Of a DNA stretch of 64,000 nucleotides, positions 46,670 through 57,242 are shown in pieces (positions within the stretch are counted from its first letter, which is position 1; each line of letters starts with the position of its first letter). Origin of the DNA: Cladorrhinum sp. PSN259 (lineage: Eukaryota > Ascomycota > Sordariomycetes > Sordariales > Podosporaceae); contig MU867079.1 in assembly GCA_033725935.1 (NCBI GenBank), positions 226,366 through 290,365 on the forward strand, written 5' to 3'. The notes under the pieces are model-generated. The model worked only from the letters and a program-made list of their open reading frames with translations. It made no database searches and had not been told where the DNA came from. The translations under genes were made by a program, and so were the position numbers.

Positions 46670-48031
46670 AAGGGTATTGATAGTGACGCCGAGGATGGGA
46701 GATTACGTGGAGGGGGAGGGAAAGAAGGAGAGAGAGAGGAAAAGGCTGAAGATGATGGGTTTGATACTAGGGTTACTATACCTCCAAAGGCGCCATGGAC
46801 CTTTGCTAATATTAATGCTTCGCCACCCGACGACGAGGAGGATGACGAAGACAACTTGCATCCGCTAAGAATTGTGAAACCTCATACTCCTCCTGCTGCT
46901 CTTGGGAACGCTTCTCGAACAACAACAACCAGAGAGCGGACTAGTAATACTCGGACTACTACCACTCGAACTACTGCAGCCCGAGTCAATAGTATTCATC
47001 CTTATCGTTCTGGCCTTTGGGCTTCTCTTCGAAGGGAGCGGGTTTCTGGTAGTCAGAGTGAGAGTCAAAGTCGGCTTGGGAGGAGTGAGTTGATTAAGAA
47101 TTATGAGCGGGCTTCTAGGGATTCGAGGCGACAGGCGGTTGGGCATTTGAGACAATTGAGTCAGTCGAGGAGTTTGAGGGGCGTGACGCGGGGAAGGAGT
47201 GTTGTTTCTGCTATTGCTCCTACTTCTACTTCTATTTCTGGTCCTCCTTCTGCTTTTCCTTCTGGTCCTCCTTCGGCTTTCGGCTGGGGTGGTGGTAATG
47301 TTGGTGACGGTGGAACAACACGGACAGGGCGTGGTGGCAATACCATCATCTGGGGTACGGATGCTACTGCTCCTGCTTCTGTTACTGGCGTTGCTGGCAT
47401 TGCTAACAGCGTTGTTCAGGATTCGAACGACGTTGCTGATGCTGATGCTGGCAACAATAGTGACAGTAGCGATGAGCCTTTAATAAATCGGAGTAGGCTG
47501 CGAGGGGGCCATGGTATTGTTGCTGCTATGAATACTGCCGTTACTACTGTTACCAGTGTTGGTGCGGACCAGGATCATGATTCTTCTATTGGGAGCGACG
47601 AGCCGCTTATTCGACGACTTTCGCCGAGACGGGTTGCTGGGAGTCAGGGTTGGACGATGGGAGAGAAAGTCCAGGACAGTGCTGATTCCTCCCTCAGCAG
47701 CAATGAGCCGCTCATTCGTCATCGACTTTCGCGAAACCCAGTTGCTGCGGCGCCTGCTGTTGCACCTCTTACCACCCGTGCTGCTGCTGCGCGTTTGGCG
47801 AAGCAGGAAAAGGAGGAGAAGAAGACTCCCGAGTCCGAAGGCGGTAGTGATGATGATTCAATGATCAATAAACGGGGACGGAGAGTACAAGCCAGCGCAC
47901 CGCAGGCACCACCGGCACCTACTAGTAGGAGAGGTAGACATCTTCGAGCTTCTCAATCTCAAGTTTCTCAACGGCCGTCGAAAGGAAGTGGGAGGGGCAA
48001 AGACGAAACCGAATCTTTGGTGGAAGCCTAG
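46670..48031 (+). CDS. In-frame continuation of the SUZ12 reading frame, ATG-less acidic/basic tail
   Basis: 454 codons stay open directly after the SUZ12 TAG, in the same frame, with clearly protein-like but low-complexity content: acidic DDEEDDEDN, Thr/Arg-rich and Ser/Arg-rich stretches, and three copies of a DEPLIxR motif (SSDEPLINR, GSDEPLIRR, SSNEPLIRH). No in-frame ATG occurs in the first 285 codons, so it is unlikely to be an independent gene. It may be a 3' exon reached by splicing around the TAG, a readthrough extension, or evidence that the TAG is a mutation or error. No good donor that keeps the PHD-like finger was found. Confidence 0.6.
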   Translation, partial: KGIDSDAEDGRLRGGGGKEGEREEKAEDDGFDTRVTIPPKAPWTFANINASPPDDEEDDEDNLHPLRIVKPHTPPAALGNASRTTTTRERTSNTRTTTTRTTAARVNSIHPYRSGLWASLRRERVSGSQSESQSRLGRSELIKNYERASRDSRRQAVGHLRQLSQSRSLRGVTRGRSVVSAIAPTSTSISGPPSAFPSGPPSAFGWGGGNVGDGGTTRTGRGGNTIIWGTDATAPASVTGVAGIANSVVQDSNDVADADAGNNSDSSDEPLINRSRLRGGHGIVAAMNTAVTTVTSVGADQDHDSSIGSDEPLIRRLSPRRVAGSQGWTMGEKVQDSADSSLSSNEPLIRHRLSRNPVAAAPAVAPLTTRAAAARLAKQEKEEKKTPESEGGSDDDSMINKRGRRVQASAPQAPPAPTSRRGRHLRASQSQVSQRPSKGSGRGKDETESLVEA

Positions 48032-50692
48032 CATATTCATTCCATTAGGAGGAAGAAGAAGTAATATAAACTCTGGTGAATGGAAGGCGGGGAAATGAGG
48101 AACGGGAAGTGGGGGTAAACTTTCTTTGTTAAATATGTATATATAATATATATTTTTCGGCGGTGCATTATTTGCTTAAGAAGGAAGGAAAGGAAAGGAA
48201 TTACAACGGGTGGTGGGGAATGGTGGTTATCTTAAAGTTTTACGGGAGGGCATTAACAAATTTGGAGGTTTGTGTGTGCGTGTGTGGTTGCTCTGCTGTG
48301 CTGTATTTGTACAAAGGGACGAGCGAGCGGGGCCAAAGCAAATAAGGGGAAGAGGAGGGAGGAAGGAAGGAAGTTTAGAGAAGTTAAAGAAAGGGGAGAT
48401 GGGGTGCTAGATAAATTTCGTTTCTTGTTGTTTTTTTGCGATGGTAAAGGTAGCGAATGTAATATTTGCTTTTTTTTTTAATGACCTATGTATTGCTTTT
48501 GTTTGTTTGTTGTTGTACATACTATGCACATACAGTGGCAACAAGACAAGAGAAAACGGGGGCAGGGCAGTCAAGAGGGAAGAAGGGAAATATGAGCATG
48601 ATGATTCTGCTGATTGAAAGAAAAAAATTTAAAAAAAATCCTTGTTTGTGTTCCGGTGAAAAGGGTTGGTGATAATTGTGGATGCTGAAGAAGTTGTGTG
48701 AGTGAGTGAAGTGAGTTGCATTGTGTCGAGAGTCAGAAGCAAACTATCCATACTATGATACGGTGTGGGTGTGGGGGACATATAACTCGATCGAGTGAAG
48801 TAATTACGGCTTTTAGAAAAGTATAAATAAATAGTCCTTGAAAACCCTCTACCTGAATCGTGCTTTTTCGAATTTTTTTTTAAAATATTCTACTTTAAGA
48901 TGTATTAGCCCAGTAAAAGGAACGGTAAATTAAAATATGAAATAGAAATAAATAAAAAGGCTCAGTTCAGTTGTCCTACCCCTCCTCCTCATCCTCCTCC
49001 TCGGTTGAGAGTCCCGAGAGAAGCTGTAGGTAATGAGATTTGACGTTTATAAAGAGAATTGAGTTTTTTTAAAAAAAAAAATTTACACGTATCAGATCTT
49101 CATGGCTGATGAGCAATGAGACAAGTAATTAGCAGTAGCAGCATCATTCGAAGTCAAAGTTTTGTGGTTTGTATCCGAGGATCATGTAAGTCCAAGGAAC
49201 AGAATAGTATTCTCGATTCCATTTAGGAGAGGGCAAAAATCCGATAATGCGAGCGAGAGGAGATGCGAGTGGTGAAGGGCTGGGTTATGAAATGGATGTA
49301 GAGTACGTTTTTCGTTATAAATATATATATATATATATAACAACTCTCGCTCGTTGGGGGGGGGGGTGGTTGATATACGCGGTAATTCGCTTCACACACA
49401 TACATATATATAACGTAGTTAGATTTGCATGGTTGTAGTAAAGTAAAAAGATAATGAAGGTATATCAAACCGGGATGTTACATCTATCGACTGTAAAGCT
49501 CTCTTGGATTTTCTTTTTGCCTTTATTTACTTGGGTAAAAACAATGAAAGACTCAGGAATTACCGCACTAGATAGATGGTAGTTGAGCTATTGATCATCC
49601 AGTGGGTAACATTAGCATAGATAATGCAAATGAGAAGAAGAAGAAGAAGAAGAAGAAGAAGAAGAAGAAGAAGAAGAAGAAGAAGAAGAAGAAGAAGAAG
49701 AAGAAGAAGAAGAAATAAACTCAAAAATCATTACCTACATTCGTTAATAAAGGACACAACATACTTATCCTCATTTTTAACCTGCATAAAACCTAATTAA
49801 CAATAACTTTTACCGTGCTTCCTTCTTTCCCAAATGCGAATTCTCAGCTTATAGATATCGTCTATATGGCACCAGATATCAGCCACAAGCGGAGTGAGTG
49901 CGTTAGTCAGTGTCGTCACAAAATAAGTGTAGTACTTCGCCCCCTTTCCGCAACTAACATGAAGTTCATTCTTTTAAATTCTAAATGAAGCGTGATGAGC
50001 CATCCATCTGTGATTTTGTGACTCTGCCCTATCTAACTGAAAAAAGGGACAAAACAACCGAGAGTTAAAGACACGATTAAGAAGAAAAAAAAATCGAGAG
50101 AGAGAGTTAGAGTTAGAGTTCAATCTCGGAATCTGTAACGGAGAGAGGGTCGGTTACTTACTCACTCCTTGCACTTTCACTTGAGCCGGTGCGTGCCACT
50201 CAAGGAAGAGGGATAAATAGCACATGGAATATTGATTGGGAGGCAGCAGGCCATCGTGAAGATTAAGTTAATAGATTGTTGCCATAAATGCATGAAGTGA
50301 AGATGTAATTTGATGGGTACAGTAGCCAAGGGACACTGTAACAAAACCGGGGATGTGAACGGAACAAAGTAGTAATATCTTGGACACAGAACAACACATT
50401 CATTTCTTCCCCTTTTGTCTCTACTCTAGACCACCCTAAACCCCGAGCCTTGAGTCTAACAATGAATGCCCATACCCCCAAGGCGGTTCTAAAAATAAAA
50501 AAAGAATAATCAAAACAATGTCTCTTCTAACCAAAAAAGACCCTTTGCCCCTGCCCTACTCAAAAGTATCCCAAAAAGCCCTAATAAAACGAGGAAAGAA
50601 AATAATAATACTAGAAACCCAGTACAGAAGACTAACCCGCTTGCATTTCTTCACCCAATCATTAAGTAAACAATAACCATCAGACCAAAGCA
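48032..50692. other. 2.7-kb convergent intergenic region, microsatellite-rich
   Basis: No gene is recognised. Besides the GAA array it contains a TA run at 49321-49339, a G run near 49356 and GA/GTTAGA repeats near 50095-50120. Confidence 0.6.
49634..49714. repeat. (GAA)27 trinucleotide microsatellite
   Basis: 27 uninterrupted GAA units (81 bp), a pure purine strand, outside genes. Confidence 0.95.
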
Positions 50693-52415
50693 TTACCTAG
50701 CCGCAATTCCATTCCCATTACCATTCACAACAATCCCATCCCCCTTCCTCCAGGTATCCGCCGCCCTGGTGCCAGGCGCCAACCAAGCCGCATTACTGGC
50801 TCCTCTCTGTCTTCCTCCCCCCGAGGAATGTGGCTCACCGTCTGTCTTCTTAGAATCAGCCAGAGCCGAGCTCGGTCTCGACAGGACAGCACCGTTACTG
50901 TATCCGTATCCATTAGAATACCCGCCTACATTAATGGGGGCCGAAGGTGTAGAAGACACAGAATTGAGAGGCAAGATGGGCTGATTCCTCCTAGTCTCAG
51001 TCAATGTCCTAGCCCTCTGGTCTGCCTTATTCTTCTCAGAGCTCCTATCGTACAGATACAGTCCCAGGAACGTCAGGGAGATACCGACGGCTTGAAGCCT
51101 GGTTGTGGAGGAGCGGAACCAGATGATTGCAATGGTGATGACGAATACTCTCTTGATAAGACTGGCAACCGAGTACGTAACTGGTGACACTGTAGACAGC
51201 AAAACGAAAGCAAGAATATTTTGTCCAAAGTGGAAGGTGCCGTTGAAGATGTACTCCACAGTGAGGCGACCATGATCGAAGGAATTGGGAGCAACTGTAA
51301 GGTCGACGGAGCCGTCATAGAGGAAGTCTGTGAGGATGTGGAATCCTTCACTCCAGAACCAGATTGGTACAGTCAAAATGAAGGCCATGCCGGAGGAATA
51401 GCACAGCAAATTCAGCTTGTCCAGCTTCTTAGACTTTGCGCCGAGTCCTTCTGCTTCTGCACGAGCGGCTTCATTGAACAATCGCTTGGAAAAGATATTT
51501 TGTGTTACAAAGATGATTGTTGCCAGCAGAGCGTATAGAATTCCCAAGAATTGACCATTGAATGTATGGCTACTTGAGCAGGCAAGCATAACACCAATGG
51601 TCAAGGGGATGAGCGAGAGATATGTGGCTTTAGGATATCGGATATCAAAGATCAATCGGTAGGCAAGGACGGTGAATAAGGGGGAGAGACCCTTGATCGT
51701 GTGGACGAGAGACACCGGAATCTTTGAAGTGGCTGTCGAGCTGAGGAGATGACCTCCTATTTGGAATGCCGCAAGGGGGAGAGTGGTTCGGATCACATCG
51801 CGAGATGGGTATCTAACCGGGTTCTTGAGCGCTGGGATGGCGGTTCGGATATTTGGGAAGGTCTGCGCGAGGTAGGAGAATAAGAGGCAGTAGGATGAGA
51901 CAAAGGCGAATTGTACGAGGGTCAGAGTCGCAGGTTTGTCGAAAGCTGTGAGGATGGATTTTGAGGATGTATTGGTTAGAGCTGAGGACCAGTACCAGGC
52001 AACACAAAGCATCTGAGGGACCACACCAGTCAGTAAGTGGAGGGGTAGGAGGGAGAGGGTGAGAGAGAAAGTAAGAGACGGAACATACAATCAGCTTCCA
52101 TGACACTGGGGCGCGGAGGGCATCCGCAATCTCGTGGGCGTTCTCTCTCATGCTACCGGCTCGCAAACGTTGGATGGCATTGCTGATGCTGCTTTTTCGC
52201 CGGACGTGTCCATGGCCATTGGCGGCGTAAGAGTAGCTGGAGGGTGGTGGCTTCGTGGACCATTTTACTCTGCTGTCGCGACGGACGTGATTGCTCGACG
52301 AGGAATGGGAGTAGCCATTCTGCTGCTTCCCTTCGGAAACGTGGCCGGCATCAAAGTCGGGAAACTTCTCTGTGCCGCCATGTGCTGCGTGCGTAGGCGC
52401 TGTGGAATGTGGCAT
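50693..52415 (-). CDS. sly41: SLY41-like triose-phosphate transporter family membrane protein
   Basis: Exons 52089-52415 and 50693-52012, joined in phase 0 (548 aa). The cytosolic N-terminus (about 100 residues, Ser/His-rich) is followed by around ten hydrophobic segments from MLCVAWYWSSALTNTSSK through the YDRSSEKNKAD that marks the end of the membrane domain. Family signatures include SSTATSKIPVSLVHTIKGLS and NILAFVLLSTVSPVTYSVAS. SLY41 and relatives are drug/metabolite-superfamily carriers of the early secretory pathway; in yeast SLY41 is a multicopy suppressor of YPT1 loss. The substrate here cannot be read from the sequence. The C-terminal 100 residues are Ser/Gly/Asn-rich and disordered. 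Confidence 0.88.
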
Positions 52416-53020
52416 TGTGAACGAGTGTGATGATGGTTGAGGTGCTGCAGGTCATCTACGTGATCATTGTTTCTCTGTTACAGAAAGCCCCAACAACTGA
52501 AAACACAAAAGTCATGCACCCGCCGGGGTCAGCCAGTTTAGGTTGTTTGACGTTTGACTGCCGTTCCGAGTTCGTGGTCGATTAAGCTCTCTTGGCGCTG
52601 CCAATCCATTGCTTCAGAACAAGCACGCGCGCTGAAGACTTCCAGGGGATCCAGACCCCTTGCGTGGCTTTTTTTTTTCTTTGGGGCCCAGGTTACTGTT
52701 GCAACTGGCTCCTGCCTCCATCCTGCGCCCCTGAATTGGCACCGCCACATTTACATCTCAAACTTGAAAGATGCGAAACACCAGCCACACCTACTCTTTG
52801 AGGACGGACTTGGCATTGAAACTTTTGGGGCGCGTGCAATTGACAATCAGTGAATGCTATCAACTAAAAGTCGCGACGCCAACTCCACCATCCATTCAGC
52901 TATCAACTAATACCCAAGCGAGCATTATTCTTTCCCAAATACCCACAATAACAACACCTTTGAATCAAAGATAATAATACTTTTCGATTTCAAAGAGCCC
53001 CGGGCTCTCAGCTGTTCAAA
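52416..53020. promoter_or_regulatory. Divergent upstream region of SLY41 and SF3B2
   Basis: 605 bp between divergent start codons. No specific motif is identified; it presumably carries both promoters. Confidence 0.5.
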
Positions 53021-54931
53021 ATGGCTGCAACAAAGATGACCAAGAACCAGATGCGCCGGGCGAAGAAGAAGGAACAGAAAAAGATAGAGCCCAACGTTTG
53101 TATTACTCCCCCCATCCGGATCGCATCATCTAACAATGTATACCAGGGCGTATCAACACCCGCAGAGAATCAGGATGAGACACCAAAAGACGATGCCGTC
53201 CCATCCGCTGAGGATAACAACCAATCCGACAACCTCGAGGTCAAGAAGGACCCCGATGTCGACACCAAGATGGAAGCAGACGGACCAGCCCTCGATGATA
53301 TCACAGAAGACGACCCAGCATTCGCCGAATACAAGCGACTGTTACAAGACAAGAACTTCACCATGAGCCTGGACGAGGACGGAGCAACAGGGGATGCCAA
53401 CGGTACAGGCAACAAGGGCGAAGTGTTCTTCGACCAAGACGACGAGATTCCCAGCGAAGATGAGGAGGCGGAACCGAAAATGTCCAAGAAGAAGCGAAAG
53501 AAGTTGAACAAGCTCTCTATTGCAGAGCTCAAGGCACTGGTGGCGAACCCCGAAGTGGTCGAATGGCAAGACGTCTCATCCTCTGATCCACGCTTGTTGG
53601 TCCAGATCAAGGCGCAACGAAACATCGTCCCTGTTCCCACACACTGGTCTCTTAAGCGCGAATATCTCTCAAGTAAAAGAGGTATCGAGAAGCCACCATT
53701 CAAGCTTCCCAAATTCATCGCCGAGACGGGCATCACAGAAATGCGTGACGCAGTCCTCGAGAAGCAAGCCGAACAAACCCTGAAACAAAAACAACGCGAG
53801 AGGGTCCAACCAAAGATGGGCAAGCTCGACATCGACTACCAAAGGCTCTATGACGCCTTCTTCAGACACCAGACTAAACCTGACCTGACCAGATTCGGTG
53901 ACGTCTACTACGAAGGAAAAGAATGGGAAGCAGACTACAAGATCTTCAAAGCGGGAGATCTAAGCGATGGTCTGCGAGAAGCACTAGGCATGCAGCCTGG
54001 TTTCCCCCCTCCATGGCTCCTTCAACAACAGCGCGTCGGCCCACCGCCTTCATATCCTACCCTCAAGATCCCAGGTCTCAATGCTCCCCTCCCACCTGGA
54101 GCTTCTTGGGGATTCCAACCCGGACAATGGGGTAAGCCACCCCTAGACGAATACAACCGCCCCCTTTACGGAGGTGACATCTTCGGTATCATGGCCGGTC
54201 AGCCAGGGTATCCGGGTGCACAACCCACCGCTGGCGGCGCACAACCAGCCGCAGCAGCAGCAGCAGGTTATATCCCCCCTCTCACTGAGCCGATCGAGCG
54301 TACCCTCTGGGGAGAACTCCAACCACCAGCAGAGGAATCAGAAGAGGAAGATTCAGAAGAAGAAGACGAGGATGAAGAAGACTCCGACGATGATATCCCC
54401 CCTGGCCACGGAGGCACCGATACAGTTTCCGGTCTTGAGACACCAGGTGGGTACGCCAGCACTATCAACCCAGGCGGTGATGCTTCGGGCGTCGAAACCA
54501 GTATGGCGGGTGAATTCGACCTGCGCAAGACGCGTCGCGGTTATGAAACAGAAGAATCCTCCCACCCGAGGTCTGCATACACGGTCATCCCCGAACGACA
54601 AACAAGAGTGGAAGGATTCTTTGGCTCTGACAAGACGTATGATTTGTCGCATAAACCTGTCCTTGGGCAGGATGATGATACGCGCAAGAGGAAAAAGCCC
54701 GGGGATGTGGATGTCGCTATTAATCCTGATGAGCTTGCCGGGTTAAGTAAGGACGAGATCAGGAGGAAGTATGAACAGGGAAGGAAGGAGGAAGGCGGCA
54801 TGGGGACTCAGTGGAATAAGGAAGGGTTTGAGGAGGATTTGACTGACATGATCGCTCAGGAGAGTAGGAAGAGGCAGAAGAGGGATGAAGAGAGGAGGGA
54901 TGCGCGGAGGGGAGGTGGTGGGAGACATTAA
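53021..54931 (+). CDS. cus1: Splicing factor 3b subunit 2 (CUS1/SAP145)
   Basis: Runs from ATG 53021 to 54931 (636 codons unspliced). A 51-nt in-frame intron at 53096-53146 is likely (GTTTGT donor, TCTAAC branch, CCAG acceptor), removing 17 residues after KKIEPN. The N-terminus is Lys-rich, then acidic. The DUF382 core begins near residue 160 (KLSIAELKALVANPEVVEWQ, SSDPRLLVQIKAQRNIVPVP, HWSLKREYLSSKRGIEKPPF), and the PSP proline-rich domain follows near 330-390 (GFPPPWLLQQQR, GPPPSYPTLKIPGLNAPLP). The C-terminus is acidic then basic and disordered. SF3B2 sits in the U2 snRNP SF3b complex beside the branch site and is essential for prespliceosome assembly. Confidence 0.96.
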   Translation: MAATKMTKNQMRRAKKKEQKKIEPNVCITPPIRIASSNNVYQGVSTPAENQDETPKDDAVPSAEDNNQSDNLEVKKDPDVDTKMEADGPALDDITEDDPAFAEYKRLLQDKNFTMSLDEDGATGDANGTGNKGEVFFDQDDEIPSEDEEAEPKMSKKKRKKLNKLSIAELKALVANPEVVEWQDVSSSDPRLLVQIKAQRNIVPVPTHWSLKREYLSSKRGIEKPPFKLPKFIAETGITEMRDAVLEKQAEQTLKQKQRERVQPKMGKLDIDYQRLYDAFFRHQTKPDLTRFGDVYYEGKEWEADYKIFKAGDLSDGLREALGMQPGFPPPWLLQQQRVGPPPSYPTLKIPGLNAPLPPGASWGFQPGQWGKPPLDEYNRPLYGGDIFGIMAGQPGYPGAQPTAGGAQPAAAAAAGYIPPLTEPIERTLWGELQPPAEESEEEDSEEEDEDEEDSDDDIPPGHGGTDTVSGLETPGGYASTINPGGDASGVETSMAGEFDLRKTRRGYETEESSHPRSAYTVIPERQTRVEGFFGSDKTYDLSHKPVLGQDDDTRKRKKPGDVDVAINPDELAGLSKDEIRRKYEQGRKEEGGMGTQWNKEGFEEDLTDMIAQESRKRQKRDEERRDARRGGGGRH

Positions 54932-55317
54932 TCAAGAAGGGGTCAGGGGTAAGGGGTTTGTGGTTGTAGCAATTAAAATTGTATGTTAAAAAGCCTTTTG
55001 TTCATGAATACCTATGGGAGTTTGGGGGAATATGATGGGAAAGAAGAAACCTTAGTATGGTGAATGAAAATGGATATAATTTGCCTCCATATCTATCTAC
55101 GTATGATCCTAGAATTTGATGACTGAATCATATGCATTCACCTGAACTCCAAAGCGGGCCGACGGATATTACAATGTGTATGCACAAAGGGGCGACAGAA
55201 ACAGTTTTGATCACAGATTTTGAAGATTCTTCTTGAATTTACTACCACCCCCAAATCCATCTACTTCTACATACCAAAAACAGTTCCTACGGCACCAAAA
55301 TATCTTACTTCTCTCCG
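54932..55317. other. Short convergent intergenic region
   Basis: 386 bp between the ends of SF3B2 and CIA1; AT-rich 3' sequence, no gene seen. Confidence 0.6.
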
Positions 55318-56586
55318 TCACTCAAACTTAACCTCCCACCCTCTAACAACGCCATCATCTCCCGTAGTAACCAACATCTCCTCCTCTCCTTTTCTTTCGG
55401 TTCCGTTATCCCACCTCTTACACCAAACAACATGATTAACCTCATAAGCACCATGCGCACCACTGACGCTCCCAATCACCTTCCACCGCCCACCACCACC
55501 ACCACCGCCGCCGCCCTCTTCCTCTTTATCCTCCTCTTGGTACAGAACAACCCGTCCATCCCCGCCAGTAGTAGCAATCACCCCCGAGTCTTTACTCCAA
55601 CTAGCACTGTACACCTCCCGCGTGTGTGACCTGGGCAACTCGGAAACACAAACCCACTCCTCCCTCAGTTCCCTCCTCATCCTATTCGGCACACTCCAAT
55701 CATTATTTCCCTCTTTAGGCCCATCCTCATCCTCCTCTTCTTCCTCCTCCCTCCTCTCCCAAATTTTGACACTGCCGTCCTGGCAAGTAGTCACCAGCCT
55801 TCCCCTTCCTCCACTCCTGTCCTTCTCCCATTCCAATCCCCAGACGGTGCCCTTGAACTCGCTCAGAACGCAAACGCAGACCCACTCCCCGTCCCCGTCC
55901 TCCCTCCATATCCTCACGGTGTCGTCGTAGCTCGCGCTCGCCAGACAGTCCGTCCCGTAGGACCCCCTAGGCGGCTTGTTTTTTCTGCCGCTGCTGACGT
56001 ACTCGGGCATCCACGCCACCATTTTCACGTCCCCTTCGTGCTCGGACAGCACGGCGACCGTCTCCCACTCGTCCTCCTCGACTTCCTCCCAGATCCAGAC
56101 CGTCTTATCCCTGGAGCAGGTGGCCAGGAACTGTCCCGTGGGGGAGAAGCTGACGCTCTTGATTTCGTTTTCGTGGCCCTCCAGCACGAGATTGAATTCC
56201 CACTCGTCTTGTTCGGCATTATTCTTTGAGGGTGAAGCAAAAGCAGAAGCAGACACGTCAATCTCGCGCGGAGCCGATGATGATGATGATTCGTCGCCGT
56301 CGTACGACCAGAGTCCCGCCGTTGCGTCGAACGAACCGGTCACGAGGCGCAGCTTGTGCGGCTGGTTTGGCGTGGGCTGCCAGGCTACCGATCTGATTGA
56401 GCGGGAGTGGCCCCCCGAGAGGGAGGAATGTTTTGTTAGAGTTGAGAGGGAGAATATCGTGACTGATTTGTCGTGTGTTGTTGCCAGGAGGGGACGGGTT
56501 GGGTGAGGGATTGAGGACCAGGCGCGGGTGTAGAGGTCTGGCTGGAAGGGTGGGAGGGGGGATAGGGTGGCTGAGGATGGTGCCAT
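55318..56586 (-). CDS. cia1: CIA1 (CIAO1 homologue), WD40 protein of cytosolic Fe-S assembly
   Basis: A single exon of 422 aa. WD-type repeats run from residue 40 to the end: RSIRSVAWQPTP, NEIKSVSFSPTGQFLATCSR with DKTVWIWE, DVKMVAWMP with DDTVRIWRED, then VWGLEWE with DGSVKIWE, REVYSASWSKDSGVIATTGG and a final DDGVVRGWEV. The order and spacing match CIA1, a seven-bladed propeller that docks apo-proteins on the CIA targeting complex (CIA1, CIA2, MMS19) so that cytosolic and nuclear proteins receive Fe-S clusters. Glu- and Gly-rich loop insertions are expanded compared with yeast CIA1. Confidence 0.93.
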   Translation of the reverse strand: MAPSSATLSPLPPFQPDLYTRAWSSIPHPTRPLLATTHDKSVTIFSLSTLTKHSSLSGGHSRSIRSVAWQPTPNQPHKLRLVTGSFDATAGLWSYDGDESSSSSAPREIDVSASAFASPSKNNAEQDEWEFNLVLEGHENEIKSVSFSPTGQFLATCSRDKTVWIWEEVEEDEWETVAVLSEHEGDVKMVAWMPEYVSSGRKNKPPRGSYGTDCLASASYDDTVRIWREDGDGEWVCVCVLSEFKGTVWGLEWEKDRSGGRGRLVTTCQDGSVKIWERREEEEEEDEDGPKEGNNDWSVPNRMRRELREEWVCVSELPRSHTREVYSASWSKDSGVIATTGGDGRVVLYQEEDKEEEGGGGGGGGGRWKVIGSVSGAHGAYEVNHVVWCKRWDNGTERKGEEEMLVTTGDDGVVRGWEVKFE

Positions 56587-57242
56587 TTTTCGAATAATAG
56601 TGATGATTTGAGAGGGGTATGGATTAGGTTGTAGGAAAAATTGTTTGGTTTGTGGTGGTGGTGATTTTGGCCGTAGTTTTTTATATGGCTGCTATTGACC
56701 AAGGAGAGGTATCTTCGCGCGACTGGAACTAGGAATTGGTGTGGGTTAGCGACTACTTTGGGCCTTCATATTTCGTGGGAAAAGTATATATAAGCACCAG
56801 ATTGGTCTAATTCTAGAATGAACGGTCGCAACCTCTAGCTGGTACAATGAAGGTAAACTTAATTCTTTCTTCGTTGGAGAAAAATCACCCCTCATTATTT
56901 CTCAGCAACGGAATTTCGAGACGAACCCCTCGGCATCCTCTCCGATGCCGCTACCCCACCATCACTGCCCAGAAAGCCTATGATGCAATCAATCACTGAT
57001 AACCCCCTGAGATTCAGCACCCTTGTGACTAGGCGTTCAAAATGTCCATTGTTTACATGCTATTGCAGCTGGTATCCCTTTCTGTCCTCATGCTAATAAT
57101 ATCTGTCTGCTTAAAGAGCTCCCTAACCCTAGAAATCCCAATCTGATGCTTCATGTCCCGAACCAAATTCCCAAAAGATAACCAAAGAACGCCTACCCAT
57201 ATCCTCCAATGGTTGTATGTACTGTTTCGCCCATGTATATAT
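56587..57242. other. Intergenic, no gene recognised
   Basis: 656 bp covering the upstream region of CIA1 and the 3' end of the ClpX gene; nothing further is recognised. Confidence 0.55.
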
